35,191 nt of DNA from Candidatus Latescibacterota bacterium (GTDB taxonomy: Bacteria > Latescibacterota > UBA2968 > UBA8231), in the NCBI GenBank assembly GCA_022820485.1, contig JAJEFJ010000098.1:1-35191 (forward strand), written 5' to 3'. Both the position numbers and the translations under genes were made by a program. Each line of letters starts with the position of its first letter. Position 1 is the stretch's first letter. Under the pieces are notes generated by a model. That model saw only the letters and a program-made list of their open reading frames with translations, was not told where the DNA came from and searched no databases. Of the stretch, positions 17,359 to 24,727 are shown one piece after another.

Positions 17359-20136
17359 ATGGGACAGGCGCACGTACAGGTAGCGGCCCATAAAGTCGTA
17401 GGTACTTGCATCGGACGTGCCGAGGAACCCATTGAAGATCACCGCCGGAGACTGATCGAGTAGATTGTTGATGCCGACGGTCAGGGTGGAGAGCCCAAGG
17501 GCCGTCCCCACTTCGTACGATGCACGCACATTGAAGACACTGTTCGGATCGACCTTGCGGCTTGGGGGTACTTCTTCTACGTCCTCGCGGTACTTGCCCT
17601 TGCAGTCGTCGTCCTCGCACTCCTCGAATCCGCCAACGTAGCGCCACGTCAACCCAACGGAAAAACGCTGCTTTGCCAAGCTAACGGAAGCGGCGTGACG
17701 CCACGTGGGAAACACGCCTAAGTCGTAGTAACCCAAGCCCTTGACCAGCTCAGGACCGCTGGCTGAGGGCAGCGTTTGCTCGTACTTGACGAGCATGTTG
17801 CTCTCGAACTGCGCCGAGATAACACCAATGGGCGCATCCGCAATGTAGTTAAGCCCAAAATCCACGCCGCTAGTTTCAGTCTCCCCGATATTGGTATTGG
17901 TCGCTAGAATCTGGGTGATCAGATGGCTGTCAGGATCGCGCACGACTTGATCGCAGTCGGATGGCACGTCCTGCGAGTAGCAGTTGCTCAGGATGAGGCC
18001 GGCTGGCAGGGTGCCGATCTCATCCTCGATCTTGGTGGTATAGTAATCGACGGTCAGGTCTAATCCTCCGAAGAAATCCGGCTGATACACCACGCCCGCA
18101 GTGATCATCGCGGCTTTCTCCGGATCGAGATCCGTGGACCCACCTAACTTGGCCAATAGCTGGGCTCGTGAGTCCTCGAAGTCGTCCGGGATGCCTTGGT
18201 CGGCGCAATTCCGCTCCTGCTGAGCGGTCAACTCCCGGGCATTGCCCGCTTCGTCCACCCTGCTACAGGGATCGCTGACCAAGGGAAAGGCATCGCTGAC
18301 TCCGAGGAACATTTCGGCGATACTGGGGGCGCGAAAGGCGTTGGAGGAAGTGGCCCGGAAGGCTAGGCCTTGGGAAAGCTGGAGACGGCTTCCGGCTTCA
18401 TAGGTAAACCCCCCGCCAAAGGTGTCGTAGTCGAAGGCGCGTCCGGCGGCCGTTGCATCGAGGCTGACAGCTCCTGCTTGGTAGATCGGCAGTTGGGTTT
18501 CTGCGTACAGCGCCCTGACCGAGTATGAGCCCTCGGTGGGGAACGCTTTGCTGCCGGTGGTATTTCCCGATGCGGTCATGGGATCGGGGAGGTAGGCCCC
18601 CGCCTCCCAGCGCGAAGAGAGACCGGCTGCCACTGCCAGCAGACCGGCAGGCAGGCGCGCCACCTCGCCGGTCAGGTTCCACTGCAGGATCTGCTGCCGG
18701 GAATAGCCTCGGCCGATGCCAGTGTACTGGATGTAGCTCAGCATCTCCTCGGTGATGGTGCCGGGGCCGTGGAGAAGGTCCAGCGGCACGCAGTCGCCTG
18801 TGCAATCCTCGTCTGGACCCAGTGCCTGCTCGACATTGCTGCGAATAAAACGGCCCTCGTTGATACTGGTCCCCTCGCTGCGGCCGTAGGAAAAAGACAA
18901 GTCAGCGTCAAAGCGCCCGAGCCGGTGATCCAATCCCAACACCATGCGGTAGGTATCAATGTCTTGGAGAAAATTGCGATTCCCCGCCTCGACAAAGCGC
19001 CGGCGCACATCGATAAAATCGCGGTCGAATTCGTTGTACCGGTTAGCAGCAGACACCGAGATCCCTTCGGAGATGATGAATAGCGGCGTTGGCGCTAGCT
19101 TCTGGTCGGACTGGCGGTTGGTGTACACCACCTCGAAATACGCCTGCGCTTCCGTAGTAATGGCATGGGAACCGCTGAGAAAGGAGCTGTAGCGCGTCTG
19201 CGGAGTGTAGAGGTAGTTCTCCGGCTGGTAGTTATAGGTGTCGCCGCTCCCGTCGGATGAGATCCCCGCCCAATTAAAAGGACGCCAGCCAATGTTCGGA
19301 TCGCGGTGGTAATCCCCAGCCTCGTCGCCAGCCGCCGCAACAACGGCCTGCCACGCCTCGTTGCCTTCCTCACCCAAACGGTCGATGATGTGGCCTTCCG
19401 GGGTGGCCGAGCTGCCGTTCTTGTAGAAGGTGCCGTCGTTCAATTCCCAATCGTAAGCCTTGTCCGACTCGCTAAAACTCCGGTCGCCAGTCCAAACCGG
19501 CCGCTGGTTGTGATAGCCTGCCGAAAAGGCGATGTGGCCTTTTTCGCTTTGTAGGCCGGTGGTTACGCTGAGGTCCATAACTTCGCCGTCGCCCGCGCCC
19601 GCAGTCCCCGTGTAATAGTCGATTGCTATCCCCTCTATCGCGGTTCTGGTAATGATGTTGACCACGCCGCCGATGGCGTCCGAGCCATAGACCGCCGAGG
19701 CCCCGTCTTTGAGTACCTCGACTCGCTCGATGACGGAGGCCGGAATGGCATTTAAGTCAACGGATGAATTCGCGCCCGTCCCGCCCGGCACGAAGCGACG
19801 GCCATTGACCAATACGAGGGTGCGATTGGAACCTAGGCCGCGCAGGCTGACGCGGGTCGAGCCGTCGCCGCCGTTGTTGGCTTGGGTGTTGATCGCATTG
19901 GACTGCACGGTGAGCGTTTGCAACACGTCCCCAAGAGAGGCCAAGCCCTGCGCCCTGATTTCCTCGGCTGACAGGACGACGATCGGCGCTGGTGCCAGCG
20001 TCTCCGCGCTTTTGATGCGGGAGCCGGTCACCGTGATCTCTTCGACTTCGTATATCTTCTGCTCGTCCGTCTCGTCTTCTGCGAATGCGCCCATAGTACA
20101 GACGAGGGCTAGCAAAAATGCGTATCTCGCGTTCAT
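17350..20136 (-). CDS. TonB-dependent receptor (oar/iron-type, no N-terminal extension)
   Basis: About 928 residues. The signal peptide is MNARYAFLLALVCTMGAFA. A TonB-box-like segment (EVEEITVTGSRI) precedes the plug (APIVVLSAEEIRAQG, STRVSLRGLGSNRTLVLVNG, VLKDGASAVYGSDAIGGVVN), and a long barrel follows. I chose ATG 20136 because GAGGAG lies 9 nt upstream and the signal peptide then starts cleanly; ATG 20163 adds nine polar residues. The C-terminus YLYVRLSHSR lacks the usual terminal aromatic residue. The amidohydrolase gene lies about 125 bp upstream in the same direction, so the two may be expressed together. Confidence 0.9.
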   Translation of the reverse strand: MNARYAFLLALVCTMGAFAEDETDEQKIYEVEEITVTGSRIKSAETLAPAPIVVLSAEEIRAQGLASLGDVLQTLTVQSNAINTQANNGGDGSTRVSLRGLGSNRTLVLVNGRRFVPGGTGANSSVDLNAIPASVIERVEVLKDGASAVYGSDAIGGVVNIITRTAIEGIAIDYYTGTAGAGDGEVMDLSVTTGLQSEKGHIAFSAGYHNQRPVWTGDRSFSESDKAYDWELNDGTFYKNGSSATPEGHIIDRLGEEGNEAWQAVVAAAGDEAGDYHRDPNIGWRPFNWAGISSDGSGDTYNYQPENYLYTPQTRYSSFLSGSHAITTEAQAYFEVVYTNRQSDQKLAPTPLFIISEGISVSAANRYNEFDRDFIDVRRRFVEAGNRNFLQDIDTYRMVLGLDHRLGRFDADLSFSYGRSEGTSINEGRFIRSNVEQALGPDEDCTGDCVPLDLLHGPGTITEEMLSYIQYTGIGRGYSRQQILQWNLTGEVARLPAGLLAVAAGLSSRWEAGAYLPDPMTASGNTTGSKAFPTEGSYSVRALYAETQLPIYQAGAVSLDATAAGRAFDYDTFGGGFTYEAGSRLQLSQGLAFRATSSNAFRAPSIAEMFLGVSDAFPLVSDPCSRVDEAGNARELTAQQERNCADQGIPDDFEDSRAQLLAKLGGSTDLDPEKAAMITAGVVYQPDFFGGLDLTVDYYTTKIEDEIGTLPAGLILSNCYSQDVPSDCDQVVRDPDSHLITQILATNTNIGETETSGVDFGLNYIADAPIGVISAQFESNMLVKYEQTLPSASGPELVKGLGYYDLGVFPTWRHAASVSLAKQRFSVGLTWRYVGGFEECEDDDCKGKYREDVEEVPPSRKVDPNSVFNVRASYEVGTALGLSTLTVGINNLLDQSPAVIFNGFLGTSDASTYDFMGRYLYVRLSHSR

Positions 20137-20260
20137 AAATTCGTACTCCTCGCTGGTGCTCACGGTTTCGCCGCGCTAAAGCCAATGACTGAGGGATGCG
20201 ACATAAAGGCATCCCAAGATTGATGCACAAGTCTCACCTTTATCTATGCTGTTCCTAGTC

Positions 20261-21400
20261 TCAATACTGACGGTAAATTCGACCGCCCTTGACCACAACA
20301 AGCGGTTCCAATTGCTGATCGCCAGTGCGTATCTCCCCGCCTGAATCGGCCAACTGGAACTGACCCTGGCGCACATCGAGCACTACCGCATCGCCCCAAG
20401 CACCTACCGCTAGGGTGCCGATCTCGTCCGGCATCCCGATGACTTGCGCCGGCACTGCGGTGACTTTGGCCAGCGCAGTGTCGAGATCCATGCCCAAGTG
20501 GAGGAATTTGGACGCGACGTTGATTAAGTCATAGACCGGCCCGTGGAGGTTGTACACATGCAGGTCCGAAGAAATGGTATGCGGCGCGAGGCCAGCACTC
20601 AGCGCCGTCTCGGCCACCTCCCAAGAGAAAGAGCCAGCACCGTGCCCCACATCAAAGAGCACGCCGCGCTCCACGGCCTCGTGTACCGCAGGGCGCACTT
20701 GGCCGGCCTCATCGAGGACGCCGCACTTCATACCGTGGAAGCAATGGGTGAGGATGTCGCCCTGTTTCATAACGGCCAGCACATCATCGAGGCTGTCGCA
20801 CCAAGCGTCTTGGGGGTGGACCATAATGGGCAGACCAGCGGCATCCGCGGCCTCGCGTGCCCGGTGTAGGGGCAGCATTCCCGAGCGCTCGCTGACGATG
20901 CTGTTGCGGGTGAGCCGCACCTTGACGCCCAAGATGAGGTCGCGGTGTTGTTCGATCATGCGGCAGGCCTTGTCCACATCTGCGTACTCGGGGATCTCAA
21001 ACTCGCCGATTTCCTGCGTCAACATGCCCTGCGAGGAGATATTGAGTTGGGCCAAGATGCGGGTATCACTGACGTCGATGATGAACTTGCGGAAGCCGGG
21101 GAAGGTATCGGCACCAGCCGAGCCAGCATCGACCACGGTGGTGACGCCTCGGGCTATACAGGTGGGATCAGGCTCGACGCCGAAGTGGCTGACCCCCCAA
21201 TACACGTGGACGTGCAAGTCGATGAGGCCAGGGGCTACCACGTTGCCCGCGACATCAAGCGTTTGGCGCGCTTGGTCCGCAGACAGGTCGGCCCCAACCG
21301 CGGCGACTTTGCCGTCGGTAAAAGCTACGTCCTGCACTGTGTGCAACTTCTGGGCTGGATCAACTAGGGTGCCGCCTTTGAGAAGCAAGTCGTAGAGCAT
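20261..21400 (-). CDS. Metal-dependent amidohydrolase/deacetylase
   Basis: A 379-residue member of the amidohydrolase superfamily (dihydroorotase/EF_0837-like deacetylase branch). The N-terminal small domain (LLLKGGTLVDPAQK) leads to GLIDLHVHVYWG, with the two metal-binding histidines. A likely carboxylated Lys lies in LGVKVRLT, histidines in IMVHPQD and LTHCFHG, and the catalytic Asp in TISSDLHVYN. The C-terminal beta-sandwich (IGTLAVGAWGDAVVLD) completes the fold. It hydrolyses a C-N bond of an unknown cyclic amide or N-acyl substrate in the cytoplasm. It sits upstream of a TonB receptor, which could supply the substrate. Confidence 0.87.
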   Translation of the reverse strand: MLYDLLLKGGTLVDPAQKLHTVQDVAFTDGKVAAVGADLSADQARQTLDVAGNVVAPGLIDLHVHVYWGVSHFGVEPDPTCIARGVTTVVDAGSAGADTFPGFRKFIIDVSDTRILAQLNISSQGMLTQEIGEFEIPEYADVDKACRMIEQHRDLILGVKVRLTRNSIVSERSGMLPLHRAREAADAAGLPIMVHPQDAWCDSLDDVLAVMKQGDILTHCFHGMKCGVLDEAGQVRPAVHEAVERGVLFDVGHGAGSFSWEVAETALSAGLAPHTISSDLHVYNLHGPVYDLINVASKFLHLGMDLDTALAKVTAVPAQVIGMPDEIGTLAVGAWGDAVVLDVRQGQFQLADSGGEIRTGDQQLEPLVVVKGGRIYRQY

Positions 21401-21529
21401 GGTAATCTCCGAAAAAGTGTTTAGGGAATATGCGGTTTCCAGACACTAACCAACGAGCCAAATGTACCGAGCCACGAAAAGCACGGCGAAGAGATAAATC
21501 AGCTATCTGAAAACAGGTTTACTCTGGGC

Positions 21530-22462
21530 CTACTCGCTCTTGCTGTCCCACTCGGGCACCGGACGTTCAGGCACTTTGTCCAAGATAGCCTGCACCTGCC
21601 TTTTTAATTCTGGCGAGGAGGTCTCGAACAACGCCAACCAGTCGTCCAGGCTCTGGGCCACCGACTCGGGGTGGGCTTGGCTGCGGGCGATAAAACCGGG
21701 AACGCCGTCGCGGCCGCTGGGCTGCGCCGGGTCGCTGTAGCGCAGATCGAGGCTCCAGCGGATGTGGTCGGAGAGGTTGGGAATGGAGCGGTGGATGGTC
21801 TTGTGCTGGATGAGCAGCACGCCGCCGACTTTGACCGGGCAGCTAACTTGCTCGCCGGGAGGTAAGTACTGCTCGGTGATGCCTTTGAAATTGGCACCAG
21901 GGCCTAAGCCGTGCTCGTGGCCGATGAGCGGAGCGCGGTTGCTACCGGCAATGACTTCCATGCAGCCATTTTCAGGAGTGGCATCGACCAAGGGAATCCA
22001 AAAATTGACCATGAAGGTCTCTTCCGCGTCGGGCTGCAAATAGCCCAAGTCTTGATGCCAAGGCACCACAGTGGCGTCTTGATTGGGCAGTTTGGCGCGC
22101 AGGTTGAATTGCGGATGAGCCAGTATCTCAGGGCCGATCACGGATTCAACAATGTCGAGCAGCGCCGGTTGGGTCAAAATGGCGAACATGCCCTCGGTTT
22201 TGAGCTTGCCGTTGACTTGACCCAACAGCGGGGAAGGATCGGCCAACTGGGAGTGGATGTGGACTAGGCGCTTGGCAAAGGGCAGGTCCGCGTGCAACTC
22301 GGAGAGTTCGCCAGCAGCGTGGGCCTCCTCGGCAGCGGTATCGACGATGGCATTGATTTCGGCAATGAGGCGGTCGAATACAGAAGGGTCGATGACATCC
22401 TCGACGAGGAGGTAGCCTTGGGTGCGGTAGAAGTCGAGTTGGTCGGGAGTGAGGCCGCTCAT
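21530..22462 (-). CDS. Phytanoyl-CoA dioxygenase family protein (PhyH-like)
   Basis: A 310-residue Fe(II)/2-oxoglutarate oxygenase. ATG 22462 is preferred because AAAGGAC lies about 8 nt upstream. The domain begins LDFYRTQGYLLVEDVID. Iron ligands are the H and D of VPWHQDLG (about residue 140), and the distal His lies in IQHKTIHRSIPNLSDHIRWS, with an Arg positioned for 2-oxoglutarate. The NGCMEVIAGSNR turn is typical. It hydroxylates an unknown small molecule. Two other PhyH genes occur in the window (28698-29609 and 32905-33639) with low similarity to it. Confidence 0.87.
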   Translation of the reverse strand: MSGLTPDQLDFYRTQGYLLVEDVIDPSVFDRLIAEINAIVDTAAEEAHAAGELSELHADLPFAKRLVHIHSQLADPSPLLGQVNGKLKTEGMFAILTQPALLDIVESVIGPEILAHPQFNLRAKLPNQDATVVPWHQDLGYLQPDAEETFMVNFWIPLVDATPENGCMEVIAGSNRAPLIGHEHGLGPGANFKGITEQYLPPGEQVSCPVKVGGVLLIQHKTIHRSIPNLSDHIRWSLDLRYSDPAQPSGRDGVPGFIARSQAHPESVAQSLDDWLALFETSSPELKRQVQAILDKVPERPVPEWDSKSE

Positions 22463-22555
22463 GGGAATTGTCCTTTGGTTGGGGGGACTAGTTGGGGCCG
22501 AGTTCGGGTTAATGTACGGTTTTACAGATGGGGGCATCAAGCGCAACGATATGCT

Positions 22556-23524
22556 TTACTGAGAGGATTCTGTAGTCAGATTCTGGACGCGATCACGGAA
22601 TGCGGTGTCGAACTTATTCAGCGTTTGCGCCATCCATTTGATCTGATTTTCCCTATCAGATTTATTTGTCGGATTACCGGATTTGATCAGTGAAATTTGG
22701 CACGCTCGGCCTTTAGTCTTCCGCCAGTTTAGTGGACTACCTACCTTTTCTTCAATAGCAGATTTTTGCTGCTTTAGAAGATTGAAGTGGTAGTCGGGGT
22801 TTTCCCCTTTTATTTCAAGAACAACATGTAATTTCTTTTTTTGTTGACTCAGTATGCAGCATAACGCGAACCCAGATTTACCAATAGGGAATTTAAAATA
22901 TGATCGTGGTTGCGGACTCCGTGGCTTTAGCCTAGTCGCAGCACTCGCTAGATGCTCATTCAAAGCAATCCAAAACTGCTGATATTGCTGTTTAAGGTCG
23001 GACACCTCACCACTGCTCGATGCCCGTACTGTTTTTGTCCAATCGTTGGGGCTGACGACGATGTTGAAGCGCGGGGCGGGTTTGGATCCTTCGATTTTCA
23101 GAAGCTCAATCGTGACACCAAAAAAGCGAATCTCGTCATGCGAAATTCTGTTCAACCAATCCAAAGTCGAACGATGTTCATCGTTGAACGTTTCTGAGAT
23201 CCAGATCACTGATCTTAACGGAGGATCGGAATCTAATCCAGACGCATAAGTGAGCAGCTTGCCGAGATGGTCGTGATTGGTGCTGCCGAATTGGTTCTCT
23301 ATTACAATCCGTGAATTGTCACTTGAATCTCGACACAGTATGTCAGCCGAGTACTTACCGACTGATACCTCGGTGTCCACATCCTCACTATCGATCTCCA
23401 TCTGGAGCGCATCACCTAGAGAGTCCAAGTTCTTCGCCAGCCACGGTGTGAAATCTGCGGCTTCATTCTGCCATACCTCTCGAAGATCAACGCTATCCAG
23501 TGTTCCTAGATCCGTCAAATCCAT
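22556..23524 (-). CDS. DUF4268-like protein with a nuclease-type fold
   Basis: A 322-residue soluble protein. An N-terminal half (about 30-150) has KYSADILC followed by RIVIENQFGSTNHDHLGKLLTYA, a D...E-x-Q arrangement like PD-(D/E)xK nucleases with Gln in place of Lys. The C-terminal half (about 185-315) is the DUF4268-like part (KQQYQQFWIALNEHL, FALCCILSQQKKKLHVVLEI). I know no assigned reaction; a defence or DNA-repair role is often suspected. The gene follows the vapC toxin by 8 bp. AAAGGAG abuts ATG 23524 with no spacing, so TTG 23518 two codons later may be the real start. Confidence 0.72.
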   Translation of the reverse strand: MDLTDLGTLDSVDLREVWQNEAADFTPWLAKNLDSLGDALQMEIDSEDVDTEVSVGKYSADILCRDSSDNSRIVIENQFGSTNHDHLGKLLTYASGLDSDPPLRSVIWISETFNDEHRSTLDWLNRISHDEIRFFGVTIELLKIEGSKPAPRFNIVVSPNDWTKTVRASSSGEVSDLKQQYQQFWIALNEHLASAATRLKPRSPQPRSYFKFPIGKSGFALCCILSQQKKKLHVVLEIKGENPDYHFNLLKQQKSAIEEKVGSPLNWRKTKGRACQISLIKSGNPTNKSDRENQIKWMAQTLNKFDTAFRDRVQNLTTESSQ

Positions 23525-23532
23525 CTCCTTTG

Positions 23533-24024
23533 CTACGAAGCAGATGCCGTTGGTGAAGAAGAATTGCCTTCGTTCTGGTCATCACTCTGGTCATCGCCCT
23601 GGGCCGGAATGAGCATTCCAAGCCGGGCGGCCGCATCGACCTGTCGGCGGTCGAAGGACCCAAAGGTTATCGGCACTCCTAGCGAGGATTGCAGGTACTC
23701 AGCCCCCGCAAGGTGAACACTGTCATAGGCGCGTACGCCGAGTTGTTCGCTCAGAGCACCAGCTCGTCGCAGAAGGGTCTGGGTGACCGCGACGCGGTGA
23801 TATCGCTCCCAATCCTCCTCCAACTCCTTCTTGCATTCCTCCAGCTCTGCATCGGATAGGTCGCCCAAACGCCGTTTGGCAGCCAAAGCAGATCGCGCCT
23901 CCACGTATGCGATCCACTGGCAGGCAACTTCCTCAGCCATCTCTACCCAACCACGTACCGTCTCGGAGTCGGCCTCCTCAACGTACAGCTTGACGAGAGC
24001 CGATGTATCGAGAAAGAGGATCAC
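23533..24024 (-). CDS. PIN-domain toxin (VapC-like)
   Basis: A 163-residue PIN ribonuclease. The first Asp is D6 in MILFLDTSALVKLY and E42 lies in WIAYVEARSA. Further aspartates are in VRAYDSVHLAGA and TFGSFDRRQVDAA. The last 25 residues after LIPAQ (GDDQSDDQNEGNSSS) are a low-complexity acidic tail unusual for the family. It overlaps its antitoxin by ATGA (24021-24024) and precedes the DUF4268-like gene by 8 bp, so all three form one transcription unit. Confidence 0.88.
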   Translation of the reverse strand: MILFLDTSALVKLYVEEADSETVRGWVEMAEEVACQWIAYVEARSALAAKRRLGDLSDAELEECKKELEEDWERYHRVAVTQTLLRRAGALSEQLGVRAYDSVHLAGAEYLQSSLGVPITFGSFDRRQVDAAARLGMLIPAQGDDQSDDQNEGNSSSPTASAS

Positions 24025-24287
24025 CGCCGCTCTTCCAACACGATGTCCGCAACGCTTTTCTCTCCAGATTTGACGCGCACGGGGCGCGTGGCACCTCTCG
24101 GTTTTTCCCCCGTCCCGGCAGTGATCCCCGGCAAGGTTGCCAGTCGCTCTTCCAACAGGAGGGGGGGTAGCGGCACGAGGTGGGCGACGGGCTTCCCCCT
24201 CGAAGTTACGACGACTATCTCTCCCTGCTGGACTTGCCGAAGATAGCGCGACAACCTGCTCTTCAGGTCGCGTACGGATGCGTTCAT
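24021..24287 (-). CDS. Phd/YefM-type antitoxin (VapB)
   Basis: An 88-residue antitoxin starting MNASVRDLKSRLSRYLRQVQ. The N-terminal Phd/YefM fold (QGEIVVVTSRGKPVAHLVPL) binds DNA. The C-terminal segment (GATRPVRVKSGEKSVADIVL) should mask the toxin. An AAGGAG ribosome site lies 5 nt upstream of ATG 24287. A strong palindrome with an overlapping promoter lies just upstream (24299-24345), as expected for autoregulation. Confidence 0.87.
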   Translation of the reverse strand: MNASVRDLKSRLSRYLRQVQQGEIVVVTSRGKPVAHLVPLPPLLLEERLATLPGITAGTGEKPRGATRPVRVKSGEKSVADIVLEERR

Positions 24288-24298
24288 TGAGATCTCCT

Positions 24299-24345
24299 TG
24301 TGACTACTTTAGGATAATTGTAGTCACATTGGATGCCCAAGGCAA
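24299..24345 (-). promoter_or_regulatory. Promoter and palindromic operator of the vapB-vapC-DUF4268 operon
   Basis: TGTGACTAC (24299-24307) and GTAGTCACA (24320-24328) are perfect 9-bp inverted repeats with a 12-bp spacer. On the minus strand TTGCCT (24340-24345), 17 bp and TACAAT (24317-24322) form a sigma-70 promoter whose -10 box lies inside the palindrome. Binding of the antitoxin there would block transcription. Confidence 0.72.
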
Positions 24346-24362
24346 GCGCGGCCCAGCTCGGC

Positions 24363-24390
24363 TTGACGGAATTCGGCGTTCCGCTATCTT
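24363..24390 (+). promoter_or_regulatory. Promoter of the aspS leader
   Basis: TTGACG (24363-24368), a 16-bp spacer and TATCTT (24385-24390) lie on the plus strand. Transcription would begin near 24397, only a few bases before ATG 24399. The first leader peptide would therefore be read from a leaderless or nearly leaderless mRNA, in keeping with its lack of a Shine-Dalgarno. Confidence 0.55.
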
Positions 24391-24398
24391 AGACGACT

Positions 24399-24467
24399 AT
24401 GATGACCCGTCAGAACGATCGCGCGCAGAATAATAATAACCCGCTAGCCCCATTGCGCGTGTTCTGA
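24399..24467 (+). CDS. Asn-rich leader peptide 1 of aspS
   Basis: A 22-codon frame (start 24399 or 24402) with QND early and then Q-N-N-N-N-P: AAT AAT AAT AAC at 24429-24440. It ends L-R-V-F at TGA 24465-24467. It is followed 29 bp later by an intrinsic terminator (24497-24540). The last codons (GCGTGTTC, 24457-24464) are complementary to GAACACGC (24507-24514), the end of the left arm and the loop of that terminator. The pattern of regulatory codons, then a competing pairing, then a terminator is that of peptide-mediated transcription attenuation. No protein function is expected beyond ribosome stalling on Asn codons. Confidence 0.68.
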   Translation: MMTRQNDRAQNNNNPLAPLRVF

Positions 24468-24514
24468 CGACTGACTCCAACCCAATCCGAATTCACAACC
24501 CGTCGCGAACACGC
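24457..24514 (+). promoter_or_regulatory. Candidate alternative pairing of attenuator 1
   Basis: GCGTGTTC (24457-24464) can pair with GAACACGC (24507-24514). A second competitor, AACCCGC at 24438-24444 inside the Asn-Pro codons, can pair with GCGGGTT (24524-24530), the right arm of terminator 1. A ribosome stalled on the Asn run leaves the first free and covers the second, so the net direction of control cannot be settled by eye. Confidence 0.45.
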
Positions 24515-24540
24515 ATCATCGCGGCGGGTTTTCTGTTTTT
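24497..24540 (+). terminator. Intrinsic terminator 1 in the aspS leader
   Basis: AACCCGTCGCG (24497-24507) pairs with CGCGGCGGGTT (24520-24530): 11 bp with one G-U pair and a 12-nt loop. The tail is TTCTGTTTTT. No plus-strand gene ends upstream, since the neighbour vapB runs the other way, so the terminator acts on the leader transcript itself. The ribosome site of leader peptide 2 (AGGAG, 24541-24545) follows the T-tract directly. Confidence 0.85.
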
Positions 24541-24553
24541 AGGAGCCATTGAA

Positions 24554-24643
24554 ATGACATTCCGGCACAAGCACACGGCCTACGCCTTTGCTAACAATAA
24601 CGACAATAATCCCGCCATTCGGGCTCGATGGCGTTGGCCGTGA
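24554..24643 (+). CDS. Asn-rich leader peptide 2 of aspS
   Basis: A 29-codon frame with a strong ribosome site (AGGAG 24541-24545, 8 nt before ATG 24554). Its centre reads F-A-N-N-N-D-N-N-P: AAC AAT AAC GAC AAT AAT at 24593-24610. It ends R-W-R-W-P at TGA 24641-24643. A perfect 12-bp terminator follows (24664-24700), then aspS at 24728. The RW codons include CGTTGGC (24632-24638), complementary to GCCAACG (24684-24690) in the terminator loop and right arm. Five Asn and one Asp codon in a row before an aspartyl-tRNA synthetase, and the same layout as leader 1, make chance unlikely. Confidence 0.75.
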   Translation: MTFRHKHTAYAFANNNDNNPAIRARWRWP

Positions 24644-24690
24644 TCGGATTCTACCCGCACCCCAACCCGCCGTTGAGCCTCGCGCCAACG
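24632..24690 (+). promoter_or_regulatory. Candidate alternative pairing of attenuator 2
   Basis: CGTTGGC (24632-24638) is complementary to GCCAACG (24684-24690), which includes the first five bases of the terminator right arm. CCCGCC (24611-24616), just after the Asn run, is complementary to GGCGGG (24690-24695). These mirror the two competing pairings of attenuator 1. Confidence 0.45.
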
Positions 24691-24700
24691 GCGGGTTTTT
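24664..24700 (+). terminator. Intrinsic terminator 2 in the aspS leader
   Basis: AACCCGCCGTTG (24664-24675) and CAACGGCGGGTT (24686-24697) form a perfect 12-bp stem with a 10-nt loop, followed by TTTTT (24696-24700). It lies only 27 bp before the aspS start codon, so it must be bypassed for aspS expression. Confidence 0.92.
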
Positions 24701-24727
24701 CATGTACATCCAAAACTGGAGGCTACC

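Noticed and set aside
20137..20163. Receptor start at 20163
   Set aside because: It would place nine polar residues before the signal peptide; the ribosome site fits ATG 20136.
24363..24727. T-box riboswitch as the explanation of the aspS leader
   Set aside because: I see no T-box sequence (TGGNACCGCG-like) or specifier stem, while two Asn-rich reading frames with terminators are clear.
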